Assembly: GCF_900176375.1 (NCBI RefSeq)
Contig: NZ_FWYF01000002.1
Coordinates: 780,161-844,160 of the forward strand
Source: Reichenbachiella faecimaris
GTDB lineage: Bacteria; Bacteroidota; Bacteroidia; Cytophagales; Cyclobacteriaceae
Reading direction: 5' to 3'
Length of the DNA: 64,000 nucleotides
Shown: piece by piece, positions 8,658-17,474 of the stretch
Position numbering within the stretch: the stretch's first letter is position 1
Layout of the letters: every line of letters begins with the position of its first letter
Translations under genes and position numbers: made by a program
The notes under the pieces: model-generated
Told to the model about the DNA's origin: nothing
Database searches by the model: none
What the model saw: only the letters and a program-made list of their open reading frames with translations

Positions 8658-9115
8658 GTTCAGTACGTACGAATGTTGATTCCATAAAAAACATTTTATT
8701 GAGGGATTTAGATCATCTTGAAAAAGAGATTGTGAATTACCAAAAGGAGGAAGATATTTGGCTGATTGCTCAGGACATCAAAAATACTGCCGGTCATTTG
8801 ACCTTGCATATCTGCGGCAATTTGCAGCACTTTCTGGGTTCCATTATTGGTAAAGACGGATACGTACGTCAGAGAGAAGAGGAATTTGGCTGTCAGCCGA
8901 TTTCTTCAGATATGCTTCTCGTTGAAATTCAGTCTACAAAGTCAGCCATAAAACATGCCTTGGAAAAAATCTCTGATGAGGATTTAGAAACGATATATCC
9001 ACTGGAGGTTTTTGGCAAACCAATGACTTTTTCTTATTTTCTGATTCATTTGACTGGCCATCTCATGTATCACTTGGGTCAGATCAATTACCACAGGCGT
9101 CTATTGGCGTCATAA
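8654..9115 (+). CDS. DinB-like four-helix protein
   Basis: A 153-residue protein of the DinB/YfiT metal-binding four-helix-bundle superfamily. Visible signs are the first His in NTAGHLTLHICGN (about residue 49) and the C-terminal HLTGHLMYHLGQINYHRR with the two further His ligands. Members include bacillithiol or mycothiol S-transferases and many proteins of unknown function. The start codon overlaps the folE stop (ATGA), so it is translated together with the pterin genes, but no pterin role for this family is established. Specific function unknown. Confidence 0.8.
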   Translation: MSSVRTNVDSIKNILLRDLDHLEKEIVNYQKEEDIWLIAQDIKNTAGHLTLHICGNLQHFLGSIIGKDGYVRQREEEFGCQPISSDMLLVEIQSTKSAIKHALEKISDEDLETIYPLEVFGKPMTFSYFLIHLTGHLMYHLGQINYHRRLLAS

Positions 9116-9127
9116 CGCCAATTAGCC

Positions 9128-10207
9128 ATGTACAGAATCACCAAACCTACACTTTTACTTGATAAGAAAAAGGCCATTCAAAACATCAAACGAATGGCAG
9201 AAAAGGCGAAGTCCTCAGGTGTAACTTATCGTCCACATTTTAAAACACATTTTTCCCAAGAAGTAGGAGAGTGGTACCGAGAGCAAGGGGTAACCAGCAT
9301 CACGGTTTCGTCTATAGATATGGCCGTGTTTTTTGCTGGTCATGGATGGGACGACATCATTATCGCTTTCCCTGTGAATGTGCTTCAATTAGATGTACTT
9401 AAGCTTTTAGCTAAACAAGTAAAGTTGGGTTTGGTTGTGGAATCACAACAAGTGATTGAAAGTATCAATTCAGAAATTGAAGAGTCTGTAGACATATACA
9501 TCAAAATAGATACGGGTTATCATAGGGTGGGTATTTGGCATGAAGAGGTGAATGATGTCAAAGGCTTAGGAGAGTCAGTGGCCAAACCACATGTATTCAA
9601 AGGTTTGTTGGCTCATTTTGGTCATACATATTCAGAAATAAAGAAAGAGGAGATCAAATCCATCTATCAGTATGGTGTGGGTGCACTCAACAAGTTGCGA
9701 GATGCAATAGATAAAAACCTAAAAATATCTATAGGAGATACGCCGTCATGTAGTGTGATGGATTCATTTGAAAATGTAGATGAAATTCGTCCTGGCAATT
9801 TGGTGTTTTATGACATAATGCAAGTGTACATAGGGTCTTGTCAATATTCTGATATTGCAGTTTGTTTAGCAGTCCCTGTTGTAGCTGTCTATCCAGAACG
9901 AGCTGAAATAGTGGTGCATGGGGGAGCTGTACACTTGAGCAAAGAAAGATTGGAAGACGCGGAAGGGTCATACTTTGGCAAAGTGGTAGCCTTAGAAGAA
10001 AAGGGCTGGTCTGCTCCCTTGGATAACTACAGAGTAAAGGGGCTGTCACAAGAACACGGCAAAATTTCCGTTCCTCAAAATCAAATTGAAAAAATAAAAG
10101 TTGGTGATGTGCTTGGTATTTTACCCATTCATTCCTGTCTTACAGTCAACCTGATGAAGGAATACATGACGCTGAGAGGAGAAAAGATTGGGACAATGCA
10201 TTTGTAG
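9128..10207 (+). CDS. Fold-type III PLP enzyme, D-threonine aldolase / D-serine dehydratase-like
   Basis: Alanine racemase-like PLP barrel protein of 359 residues. The PLP lysine is Lys39 in YRPHFKTH, a motif shared by D-threonine aldolase and eukaryotic D-serine dehydratase (DSD1). The C-terminal zinc site of DSD1-type enzymes is present as His335-x-Cys337 in ILPIHSCLTVN. A central HGGAVHL segment also fits the family. It probably cleaves or deaminates a D-hydroxy amino acid in the cytosol; which one is not decidable from sequence alone. It is the last gene of the PTPS-folE-DinB unit (12 bases after DinB) and converges on the second SDR gene. Confidence 0.85.
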   Translation: MYRITKPTLLLDKKKAIQNIKRMAEKAKSSGVTYRPHFKTHFSQEVGEWYREQGVTSITVSSIDMAVFFAGHGWDDIIIAFPVNVLQLDVLKLLAKQVKLGLVVESQQVIESINSEIEESVDIYIKIDTGYHRVGIWHEEVNDVKGLGESVAKPHVFKGLLAHFGHTYSEIKKEEIKSIYQYGVGALNKLRDAIDKNLKISIGDTPSCSVMDSFENVDEIRPGNLVFYDIMQVYIGSCQYSDIAVCLAVPVVAVYPERAEIVVHGGAVHLSKERLEDAEGSYFGKVVALEEKGWSAPLDNYRVKGLSQEHGKISVPQNQIEKIKVGDVLGILPIHSCLTVNLMKEYMTLRGEKIGTMHL

Positions 10208-10213
10208 CGTTTG

Positions 10214-11302
10214 CTAATCCAGCATGTTGTGATCCAGCAAAAACTGAAGGGTCTCACATGCAGCTTCATCTACTGGTTTGTAATAGACACCTATTTCGTG
10301 GCGACTCTTTTTATTATCAAATTTCAATTCTTGATCTACATTTTCTACCACAAATTTCCTTGAAAAACCTTTAGTAAAGCCGAAAAAATATAACATTTTG
10401 GTAGGGAAGAGCTTTCTTGGGAATGGGAAAGTCTCGCCAAATCTTTTGTGTAAAATGTTCGCTATTTCAAGCATGGACTTGGTTTCGCTTACCAGCATGA
10501 ACCGTCCTTCTGCAAACTGATCTTGTGCGGCAAATATGTGTGCCTGAGCCACATCTCTTACATCTACGAAACCATACTCTACATTAGGCACGCCAGTTTT
10601 GTAGGTACCATTGGCGATTTTTCGAATAAAATCGAAACTGCCTGATTGGCTATTGCGAGTCAGTGAGGGGCCAAGTATAATAGAGGGGTTGAGCGAGACC
10701 ATCTTCCACCTGCTTTGCTCATCATGTATTCGCCAAGCCTCTCGCTCTGCCACAGTTTTCGAAAATGCCAGAGGCTGATGTTTAAGGTTGCTAGATTTGT
10801 TCCAATATTCCTCTGTAAAGGTGTTTTCTTTGGTTGTGGATATGTCGGAAATATCGCCGTAAATGGCAGAAACAGCACTTGTAAATATTACTTTTCGTAC
10901 TGATGAAGTTTTGTTCACCATTTCCAGCACATTTCTTGTGCCATCAAAGGAAGGGTCTATGAGTTGCTTCTGAGGATTGTTGATACCGCTTAATAAATAT
11001 GGAGAAGCAGTATGAAACACGATATTGCACCCATACATGGCTGCTTTAAATCCATCAGGTTCTAATAAGTTCGCTTCCAAAATATCAAGTGAACCTCTTG
11101 AGTTCTCCGCTATTTTTTGAAGATGCTTGTATTTGTCTTCATTGTTCAAGTCGCGAACTGTTATTCGCACTTTATATCCATCTTCCAACAAGTATTTGAC
11201 CAGCCAGGAAGCCATAAACCCAGCTCCGCCTGTCACCAATACGGGTAGTTCGCGACAGAGTATATGGGGGTTAATTTCTTCTTCTTCGACCTGTTGTAAC
11301 AT
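10214..11302 (-). CDS. SDR of the dihydroflavonol-reductase/aldehyde-reductase type, catalytic Tyr missing
   Basis: Extended SDR of 362 residues. After a short N-terminal extension (MLQQVEEEEINPHILCRELP) comes the nucleotide motif VLVTGGAGFMASWL and an HTASP motif, as in dihydroflavonol 4-reductase-like aldehyde reductases. The catalytic YxxxK is altered: the lysine is present in LAFSKTVAE but the position four residues before it is Leu, not Tyr. The hydroxyl normally used in hydride transfer is therefore absent, so it may be inactive or bind NAD(P)H for another purpose. ATG at 11300-11302 is preferred to a TTG three codons upstream. Single gene by position. Confidence 0.82.
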   Translation of the reverse strand: MLQQVEEEEINPHILCRELPVLVTGGAGFMASWLVKYLLEDGYKVRITVRDLNNEDKYKHLQKIAENSRGSLDILEANLLEPDGFKAAMYGCNIVFHTASPYLLSGINNPQKQLIDPSFDGTRNVLEMVNKTSSVRKVIFTSAVSAIYGDISDISTTKENTFTEEYWNKSSNLKHQPLAFSKTVAEREAWRIHDEQSRWKMVSLNPSIILGPSLTRNSQSGSFDFIRKIANGTYKTGVPNVEYGFVDVRDVAQAHIFAAQDQFAEGRFMLVSETKSMLEIANILHKRFGETFPFPRKLFPTKMLYFFGFTKGFSRKFVVENVDQELKFDNKKSRHEIGVYYKPVDEAACETLQFLLDHNMLD

Positions 11303-11432
11303 AAGAATCAAAAAATTAATGATAAGCAGAGTAAGTTCCTAATTGAATTGAATCAAATTGAAATTCTTTTGGAGGATTTTGAAAGAACGAGCCAGTTCTG
11401 AGTAGGAAATAAAAATTGTGAGTTGAAATGAA

Positions 11433-11440
11433 TAATTTTG
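11433..11440 (+). promoter_or_regulatory. Putative -7 promoter element
   Basis: TAATTTTG fits the Bacteroidetes -7 consensus TAnnTTTG and sits 22 bases before the ATG of the lipoprotein gene at 11463. Confidence 0.45.
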
Positions 11441-11462
11441 GGAATTAAAAGAATCTAAAAAA

Positions 11463-11990
11463 ATGAGGTATTATTATTTGATTTTGGGAGTGATCCTCTT
11501 CGCTTGTCATGAACAAAATAAGAACAAGGTATCTACTGCCGAACTGATGAAATCCCGGGAGATAAAAAAGGTTTCGGAAGCAGAAATCTTGAAAAAGGGA
11601 GGTGAGATTGGAAATGAAATACTTCAGTCGATTCAAAAGATGATACCTCATTTTGTTAAGGCGGACGCTGCTATTTGTGAATCACATAACTGGAATGCGC
11701 TTGACTCATTGAAGAAAGCCTATAAAGTAAAAATAGATCGAGTAAACGGGCAAAGCGAAGGCAATTCCGAATTAGAACTTCAACTTTTGATCGCCTATCA
11801 ATACAATCTGGAAAACAATTTGAAACCAACAGCCTCAGTTCAAAAGTTGGATACAAAAACCGTCTTATTTGCGTATCCAATTGATATTGAGAGTAATATA
11901 TATAAATACTGCTTGGACAGCGTGAGTAGAAGAAAAGCAGAATTATGGAGTGTGAAGATTCCTATCAAAGAAATCATTGGCAGACTTTAG
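11463..11990 (+). CDS. Hypothetical lipoprotein
   Basis: I do not recognise this 175-residue protein. A short signal peptide ends in a lipobox-like LFAC (Cys15), so it is probably lipidated and anchored in an envelope membrane. After a lysine- and glutamate-rich stretch, a helical region containing GGEIGNEILQSI is followed by a domain with two cysteines (Cys72 and Cys150, approximate). The helical pattern vaguely recalls the heme-binding DUF3365 fold, but there is no CxxCH, so I do not assign it. Its stop overlaps the stop of the convergent DUF5668-like gene. Confidence 0.75.
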   Translation: MRYYYLILGVILFACHEQNKNKVSTAELMKSREIKKVSEAEILKKGGEIGNEILQSIQKMIPHFVKADAAICESHNWNALDSLKKAYKVKIDRVNGQSEGNSELELQLLIAYQYNLENNLKPTASVQKLDTKTVLFAYPIDIESNIYKYCLDSVSRRKAELWSVKIPIKEIIGRL

Positions 11991-12295
11991 TTCCTTCGTT
12001 TATCAATCAAAAACCCTGCGCCAACGGCGATCAAAACGATTGGCCAATAATCCCGAAATCGCACATCAAAATATTCAGGCAACCAAAATATTAAACCCAT
12101 CACTATAAAAAATATACCTCCTCGTGCATGACCAGTAAGGAATTGATAAACACCTATTAAAACCAACACCATCTGCCAAGTGAAGAAGTAAAATGGAATT
12201 TCCCATGGCAGTAGACGTAGGTTATCCAATAAAAAAAGAACACCAATAAGAATAAATAGGGCGCCTAAAGAACTTCGTTTGTCTCGTGGAGTCAT
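11987..12295 (-). CDS. Small membrane protein, LiaF-transmembrane/DUF5668-like
   Basis: A 102-residue protein with three to four hydrophobic helices, at about residues 9-26, 35-54, 60-75 and 82-96. The pattern LGALFILIGVLFLLDN followed by WPIVLIAVGAGFLID matches the transmembrane module of LiaI/LiaF proteins (DUF5668), which in other phyla act in envelope-stress sensing. Here there is no soluble LiaF domain, so a regulatory role is not shown. The start is ATG at 12293-12295. Confidence 0.72.
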   Translation of the reverse strand: MTPRDKRSSLGALFILIGVLFLLDNLRLLPWEIPFYFFTWQMVLVLIGVYQFLTGHARGGIFFIVMGLIFWLPEYFDVRFRDYWPIVLIAVGAGFLIDKRRN

Positions 12296-12314
12296 TGTTT
12301 TTTTGAGTTAAGAT

Positions 12315-12350
12315 AAAAAAAAATAGCGAAGACTTATGCCTTCGCTATTT
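12315..12350 (-). terminator. Rho-independent terminator after yceI-like gene
   Basis: An 11-base arm at 12321-12331 (AAATAGCGAAG) pairs with 12340-12350. Read on the minus strand, the stem runs directly into a T run at 12315-12323. It ends the YceI-family transcript 25 bases after its stop codon. Confidence 0.85.
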
Positions 12351-12374
12351 GTCCCATACAAAAACGCGGACGAA

Positions 12375-12953
12375 TTATTTTGTGGCAATTAAGCTGATGT
12401 CAAGCGTGAACTCGTTTGAAATTGCCTTATCACCTAAATCGTCAAAGAAGCTTGGTGAGCCGTATCTGACATCGTACTTTGTTCTGTCTATTGTGATCTT
12501 GGCAGTAGCTGTGGCTTTGTTGCCCTTTACTGTTAGTTCAGTAGGAAAGGTCACCGATTCTGTTTTTCCCTTGATGGTTAAGTCTCCAGTCACGTTGTAT
12601 TTTCCTTTGGCAGTGCTTTTCACATCAGTGATTTTGAAAGCGGCAGTTTTGTAGGTTTCAACAGCAAAGAAATCATCCGACTTCAAATGGCCTTCTAATT
12701 TGGCTCTCCATTCACCCTCTATGTCCGTGTTGGCAATGGAAGTCATGTCAATTTCGAAAGATCCACCTTTCAATTCTGAGCCTTCAATTTCCAAAGAACC
12801 TTTGGCAATTTTTACTGTTCCTGTGTGTCCACCACTCACTACTTTAGTGGCCGTCCACACTACACTACTCTCTGATACATTGGTTTCATAAGTAGTATTT
12901 GTCTCAACAGGATTAAGATTCAATCCAATAGCTAATAATAATACGTTTAACAT
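12375..12953 (-). CDS. YceI family periplasmic lipid-binding protein
   Basis: A 192-residue secreted protein of the YceI lipocalin-like family, which bind polyisoprenoids or other amphiphiles in the periplasm. The N-terminal hydrophobic stretch (MLNVLLLAIGLNL) is a short signal peptide. Family features are the SSVVWTATK opening, FEIDMTSI and the WRAKLEGHLKSDDFF motif at about residue 82, then VTGDLTIKGKTESVTFP. Bound ligand is unknown. Single-gene unit with its own -7 element (13004-13011) and a strong terminator (12315-12350). Confidence 0.92.
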   Translation of the reverse strand: MLNVLLLAIGLNLNPVETNTTYETNVSESSVVWTATKVVSGGHTGTVKIAKGSLEIEGSELKGGSFEIDMTSIANTDIEGEWRAKLEGHLKSDDFFAVETYKTAAFKITDVKSTAKGKYNVTGDLTIKGKTESVTFPTELTVKGNKATATAKITIDRTKYDVRYGSPSFFDDLGDKAISNEFTLDISLIATK

Positions 12954-13003
12954 GTTTGATAAATGATTTGATAAATTATATGTTTATACAATAGTTGTAA
13001 TTA

Positions 13004-13011
13004 CAAATATA
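13004..13011 (-). promoter_or_regulatory. Putative -7 promoter element for yceI-like gene
   Basis: On the minus strand the sequence reads TATATTTG, an exact TAnnTTTG match, 51 bases before the ATG at 12953. No convincing -33 TTG at normal spacing was seen. Confidence 0.5.
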
Positions 13012-13154
13012 ACGAAGGTTCAATTATTAGGTTTTAATTTTGTTAGATTTTTTCAAATTCTTAATATTTTCAATGCAGATTTTCAAATATTCAATAATGC
13101 TGCTGAGAGATAACTAATTAAATAAGACGGACGTATAGTTGAATCAAATTGGCT

Positions 13155-13162
13155 TATCTTTG
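13155..13162 (+). promoter_or_regulatory. Putative -7 promoter element for tatA operon
   Basis: TATCTTTG fits the TAnnTTTG consensus, 36 bases before the tatA ATG at 13198. The 244-base gap 12954-13197 holds this element and the divergent yceI one; nothing else is recognisable in it. Confidence 0.5.
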
Positions 13163-13197
13163 CCTCTTATAACAATACACACTAGATCAAAACAAAA

Positions 13198-13398
13198 ATG
13201 ACGAATACAGTATTAGCATTTGGGATGCCTGGCGGATGGGAGCTTGTAATTATAGTTTTGGTTATCATACTTCTTTTTGGAGCGAAAAAAATTCCTGAAT
13301 TAGCAAAAGGTTTAGGTAAAGGAATTAGAGAATTCAAGGATGCGTCGAAAGAAATCAAAGACGAAATTCAAGAAGGCATCAAAGACGATAAGGAATAA
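13198..13398 (+). CDS. tatA: Sec-independent translocase subunit TatA
   Basis: Pore-forming subunit of the twin-arginine export system in the inner membrane. The 66 residues show the TatA/E plan: a short N-terminal transmembrane helix ([14 protein letters not shown]), the [14 protein letters not shown] hinge ([14 protein letters not shown]), an amphipathic helix, and a charged C-terminal tail ending in DDKE. No tatC is in the window. gatA begins two bases after its stop, so the two genes are co-transcribed. Confidence 0.95.
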   Translation: MTNTVLAFGMPGGWELVIIVLVIILLFGAKKIPELAKGLGKGIREFKDASKEIKDEIQEGIKDDKE

Positions 13399-13400
13399 TT

Positions 13401-14834
13401 TTGAGCACATACGATTCATTGTCTCGAATTCAATCAGACATTGATTCGGGAGTCATAGACTGCGTAGGGTTAGTCAATCACTACCTTTCCAATATTAAAA
13501 AGTACGAACACCTCAATGCCCTCACTGTCGTATATTCAAATGAGGCGCTAGCTGCTGCCAAATCAGTGCAGAAAAAAATTGAAGCTGGGACGTCCGGCCG
13601 TCTGGCTGGAATGGTTTTTACGATCAAAGACGTTTATTGCCATGACGCACATGACTTGCAGTGTGGGAGCAAGATATTAGAAGGTTTCAAATCTCAGTTT
13701 ACAGCTACTTGCGTTCAGCGTTTGCTAGATGAAGATGCCATACTGATTGGTAGAAACAACTGCGACGAGTTCGCCATGGGTTCATCAAACGAAAATTCGG
13801 TTTTTGGATCAGTTATTAATGCCGCAGGCGAAAATCGCGTACCTGGAGGATCATCAGGTGGGTCTGCTGTGGCTGTACAGGCAGATATGTGCTTGGTATC
13901 CATTGGATCCGATACTGGAGGCTCAGTTCGTCAGCCAGCAGCTTATTGTGGCATTGTTGGCCTCAAACCGAATTATGGCCGAATTTCACGTCATGGATTA
14001 TCCGCTTATGCGAGTTCGTTCGACTGCGTAGGCATCTTGGCACATTCTGTAGATGACAGTGCACTGACATTAGAAATTATGGCTGGAGCAGATGACTATG
14101 ATACCACTGTTTCACACACAGATGTCCCTGCCTATTCGAAAAATTCGAACTGGGATGGAATAGCCAAAGTAGCATGTTTTGACAACATCCTTTCTCACGA
14201 GGGGTTAGATGAAGAGGTAAAATCAGCTACCAGCAGTGTTTATGATAAACTTCAAAGTTTAGGTCATTCCCTGGATCATCTGGGCTTCGACTATTTGGAT
14301 TACGTGCTGCCCACCTATTACATCTTAACTACTGCTGAAGCCAGTACCAATCTTTCTCGATACGATGGAGTGAGATATGGCTATAGAAGTGAGAACGGCC
14401 ATGATCTAGAGTCTATGTACAAAAAATCACGCTCTGAAGGTTTTGGTGATGAGGTAAAAAAAAGAATATTACTTGGAACCTATGTTTTGAGCGAAGGCTT
14501 CTATGATGCCTATTTCACTAAAGCTCAAAAAGTACGAAGGCTCATTCGTAACGAGACGAAAAAGATATTTGAGAGTCATGACTTCATCGTTTTACCGACC
14601 GCCCCTACTACCGCTTTTGAACTCAACAGCCACGACCGAGACCCACTAGAAATGTATCTTGAGGATATTTTTACCGTTCAGGCTTCATTAGCTGGTCTTC
14701 CAGCTATCTCTTTGCCAAACGGAACGGATAAAAATGGCATGCCTATTGGAATTCAGGTGATAGCTAATACTTTTGAAGAAGAAAAACTGTTATCTTTTTC
14801 AAAGTACTTGGTGGATCACGTACTGGCTAAATAG
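13401..14834 (+). CDS. gatA: Aspartyl/glutamyl-tRNA amidotransferase subunit A
   Basis: Glutaminase subunit of GatCAB, which turns Glu-tRNA(Gln) or Asp-tRNA(Asn) into the amide forms. The 477-residue amidase-signature protein has the Ser-cisSer-Lys triad as Lys76 (FTIKD), Ser151 (GGSSGGSA) and Ser175 (TGGSVRQPA); the spacings equal those of S. aureus GatA (K79, S154, S178). The only start consistent with the family N terminus is TTG at 13401, two bases after the tatA stop. gatB and gatC are not in the window. The next gene, mltD-like, starts three bases after its stop. Confidence 0.94.
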   Translation: MSTYDSLSRIQSDIDSGVIDCVGLVNHYLSNIKKYEHLNALTVVYSNEALAAAKSVQKKIEAGTSGRLAGMVFTIKDVYCHDAHDLQCGSKILEGFKSQFTATCVQRLLDEDAILIGRNNCDEFAMGSSNENSVFGSVINAAGENRVPGGSSGGSAVAVQADMCLVSIGSDTGGSVRQPAAYCGIVGLKPNYGRISRHGLSAYASSFDCVGILAHSVDDSALTLEIMAGADDYDTTVSHTDVPAYSKNSNWDGIAKVACFDNILSHEGLDEEVKSATSSVYDKLQSLGHSLDHLGFDYLDYVLPTYYILTTAEASTNLSRYDGVRYGYRSENGHDLESMYKKSRSEGFGDEVKKRILLGTYVLSEGFYDAYFTKAQKVRRLIRNETKKIFESHDFIVLPTAPTTAFELNSHDRDPLEMYLEDIFTVQASLAGLPAISLPNGTDKNGMPIGIQVIANTFEEEKLLSFSKYLVDHVLAK

Positions 14835-14837
14835 TTT

Positions 14838-16190
14838 ATGATCAAAAACTTACTAATTATTCTGGGGCTTATTCCCTCTTTTTATCTCTTCGCACAAAAG
14901 GACGCTAGTTTGGATCAGTATCCTGAGGCTTCGTATGAGCTGATGCAGGATCGATTGAAATGTGTGGAGGGAAGTATTCCTTTGGAATTTAACACTCGCA
15001 TCAAATCATTCATAGATTATTTTACAATCCGCGACCGTGAATACACAAAGTCTGTATTAGTCAATCGAAATGTTTTCTTCCCAATATTTGAACAAGCTTT
15101 GGCCGAAAGGGGCATGCCTGACGAATTGAAATACTTATCAATTGTGGAATCTGGCTTGCGCCCCAATGCGATGTCTAGAGTGGGTGCTGCTGGCCTCTGG
15201 CAATTCATGCCAGCAACAGGTAGATCTTACGGATTGTCACAATCCTGGTACATAGACGAGCGAATGGATCCTTACAAAGCCACTCAGGCTGCATGCAGAT
15301 ATCTAAAAGCCTTGTACAATATGTTTGGTGATTGGGAATTGGCTCTGGCCGCTTATAACACGGGACCAGGGAATGTCAGAAAGGCCATTCGTAGATCAGG
15401 TTATAAGAAAACCTTCTGGGAAATCTATAACTACTTACCAAGAGAAACTCGCTCTTATGTACCACAATTTGTGGCCATGATCTACACCCTCAATTACCTG
15501 GACGAACATAATTTTGTTCTAGACGAAATGGAAATGAAGTATCAAGTAGACTATGATACGCTTCATGTAAATGGCTACATGCATTTAGAAACTTTTGCCA
15601 ATTTGGTCAATGTCTGTGTCGACGATCTGATCTCTCTCAATCCGCACGTGATACGTGGCGCCACTCCAGATGGCACCTTAAACTTTCCGCTGCGCGTGCC
15701 TATGGATCTGGCAGATGATATTAGAATGAATCGCAGGACAATTTTAGACTCGGCCAGTAAAGTGGGCAAAGTAGAATTAGAATATCTAGCTAGAAACTCA
15801 CCAGGAAGCACCTATGGTCGAACCCGTCAAATATATAGAGTGAGAAGTGGAGATGTGCTGGGCACCATTGCTCAGAGATATCACGTCAGGGTATCTGACC
15901 TCAAAAGGTGGAACAACCTCAACAGTAATATGATCCGTGTGGGTCAGAGATTAAACATTTGGACGTTGCCTCATTATTCTTCTCAGACGAGAGAAACTTA
16001 TGTGGTCAAAAATGTACCCAAACCTGTTCCAATTATAGCAGGAGGCACTTACCACTTGGTGAAATCTGGCGAGTCACTCTGGAGCATTTCTAAACTTTAT
16101 GAAGACCTGAGTATTGAAAAAATCAAAAAACTGAACAATCTCACTTCCTCCAATATCAAGCCGGGTCAGAAATTGTTAATTAATATGTGA
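14838..16190 (+). CDS. mltD: Membrane-bound lytic murein transglycosylase D-like, two LysM domains
   Basis: Cleaves peptidoglycan glycan strands with formation of 1,6-anhydromuramic acid. A signal peptide (first 20 residues, ending LFAQ) sends it to the periplasm; there is no lipobox, unlike E. coli MltD. The SLT domain follows, with catalytic Glu104 in SIVESGLRPNA and the motifs AAGLWQFMPATG and LALAAYNTGPGNV. Two LysM repeats bind glycan at about residues 330-373 (YRVRSGDVLGTIA) and 405-450 (YHLVKSGESLWSIS). It belongs to the tatA-gatA-mltD-DUF4837 run, with 3- and 43-base gaps. Confidence 0.93.
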   Translation: MIKNLLIILGLIPSFYLFAQKDASLDQYPEASYELMQDRLKCVEGSIPLEFNTRIKSFIDYFTIRDREYTKSVLVNRNVFFPIFEQALAERGMPDELKYLSIVESGLRPNAMSRVGAAGLWQFMPATGRSYGLSQSWYIDERMDPYKATQAACRYLKALYNMFGDWELALAAYNTGPGNVRKAIRRSGYKKTFWEIYNYLPRETRSYVPQFVAMIYTLNYLDEHNFVLDEMEMKYQVDYDTLHVNGYMHLETFANLVNVCVDDLISLNPHVIRGATPDGTLNFPLRVPMDLADDIRMNRRTILDSASKVGKVELEYLARNSPGSTYGRTRQIYRVRSGDVLGTIAQRYHVRVSDLKRWNNLNSNMIRVGQRLNIWTLPHYSSQTRETYVVKNVPKPVPIIAGGTYHLVKSGESLWSISKLYEDLSIEKIKKLNNLTSSNIKPGQKLLINM

Positions 16191-16233
16191 CTATTGGCAA
16201 AGACCGGATTAGTACTAAAAGCATTCAATCAAT

Positions 16234-17313
16234 ATGAAATTACGGAACATACAAAACCTCTTTTTCTTACTAATCACAGTATTTGCAGCTAGTTGCAATC
16301 CAGACTCATCAAACAATGGGGGGAGCAAATCACATTTGCCAATAGCACGAGGTGAGGCAAATGCCATCCTTTGCGTCATGGATACTTCGCAGTGGAATGG
16401 GGCTGTTGGAGAAGCACTGCGAGATATATTCTCAGATTACGTACCTGGTTTGCCCCAAGACGAAGCCTATTTCAAGTTGAGAAATATTAATCCTTTGAAG
16501 ATGAATAATATTCTTAAAACAGGTAAGTCCATGATTTTTGTGAGTACCATGGACAATCAGGGTGCACAAAGTAGAGCCATGCAAAATTATTTCACCTCTT
16601 CTTCACTGGAGAGAATTTTGCAAGACACATCATTGTACAGATTGCCTCAAAAAAACCAGTTTGCTAGGGGGCAGGAGATTTTACACTTGTTTGGTCAAAC
16701 GGAGGGCCAGCTCATCGCGCACCTGAAAAGAGATAAGGATGTTTTGAGAAATTACTTTTTGAATATTGAAAATGAGAGAATTGCCAAAGCAATCTTCAAG
16801 GTACGCGAAAAGCAGATTGAAAAAACGTTGAGAGAAACACATGGATTTGATTTTCAAGTACCCTATGGCTATGACTTGGCAAAAAATCAAAGAGATTTTA
16901 TTTGGGTTAGACTTTTAGACCCTGAATATGAAAAGGATGTTTTCGTACATTATAGACCTTTCACTTCTCGTGACCCATTTGAGGATGTATTGGCTTTTAG
17001 AGAAGAAATAACCTCTTCCTATATGCGTGATATCCAGAAGCCAGATATTTTCATGACGCTACAGAATGAGAACATGAATATCCGTGAAGTGAATTTCAAG
17101 GGGAAATACGCCAAAGAACTGCGTGGTCTTTGGAAGTTAAGTGATATCTCAAGTGGTGGGCCGTTCGTAAGCTACCTATTTGTTGATGAATCTCAAAAGC
17201 GTCTCTATTACCTAGAGGGATACGTATATGCACCTTCAAAGGACAAGCGTGAGTTTATGCAAGAGATAGAAGTGATCTTAAATACCTTTCGCTCTGGGGA
17301 AGAATTAAAGTAG
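16234..17313 (+). CDS. DUF4837 family lipoprotein
   Basis: A 359-residue lipoprotein with signal peptide and lipobox FAASC (Cys21), followed by NPDSSNN, a flexible linker. The body matches the Bacteroidetes-specific DUF4837 family: an N-terminal LPIARGEANAILCVMD segment and a central GYDLAKNQRDFIWVRL region. The function is unknown; proteins of the family usually sit near cell-wall or division genes, here next to a lytic transglycosylase. No catalytic motif was seen. Confidence 0.85.
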   Translation: MKLRNIQNLFFLLITVFAASCNPDSSNNGGSKSHLPIARGEANAILCVMDTSQWNGAVGEALRDIFSDYVPGLPQDEAYFKLRNINPLKMNNILKTGKSMIFVSTMDNQGAQSRAMQNYFTSSSLERILQDTSLYRLPQKNQFARGQEILHLFGQTEGQLIAHLKRDKDVLRNYFLNIENERIAKAIFKVREKQIEKTLRETHGFDFQVPYGYDLAKNQRDFIWVRLLDPEYEKDVFVHYRPFTSRDPFEDVLAFREEITSSYMRDIQKPDIFMTLQNENMNIREVNFKGKYAKELRGLWKLSDISSGGPFVSYLFVDESQKRLYYLEGYVYAPSKDKREFMQEIEVILNTFRSGEELK

Positions 17314-17474
17314 AGTTGGGGTGAGGCCATAAGGACTTTAATCCTTTGAACTTAATGCCCTGTTTCTAGCTCATTTCTCGTAGAATTTCCACAATTTTGA
17401 AGCTTGGTTTTTGCTCGTTTGCATACCCCCATGTGCTCAAAAGCCAGCAACATGATTAATCCACGAATTCTACT

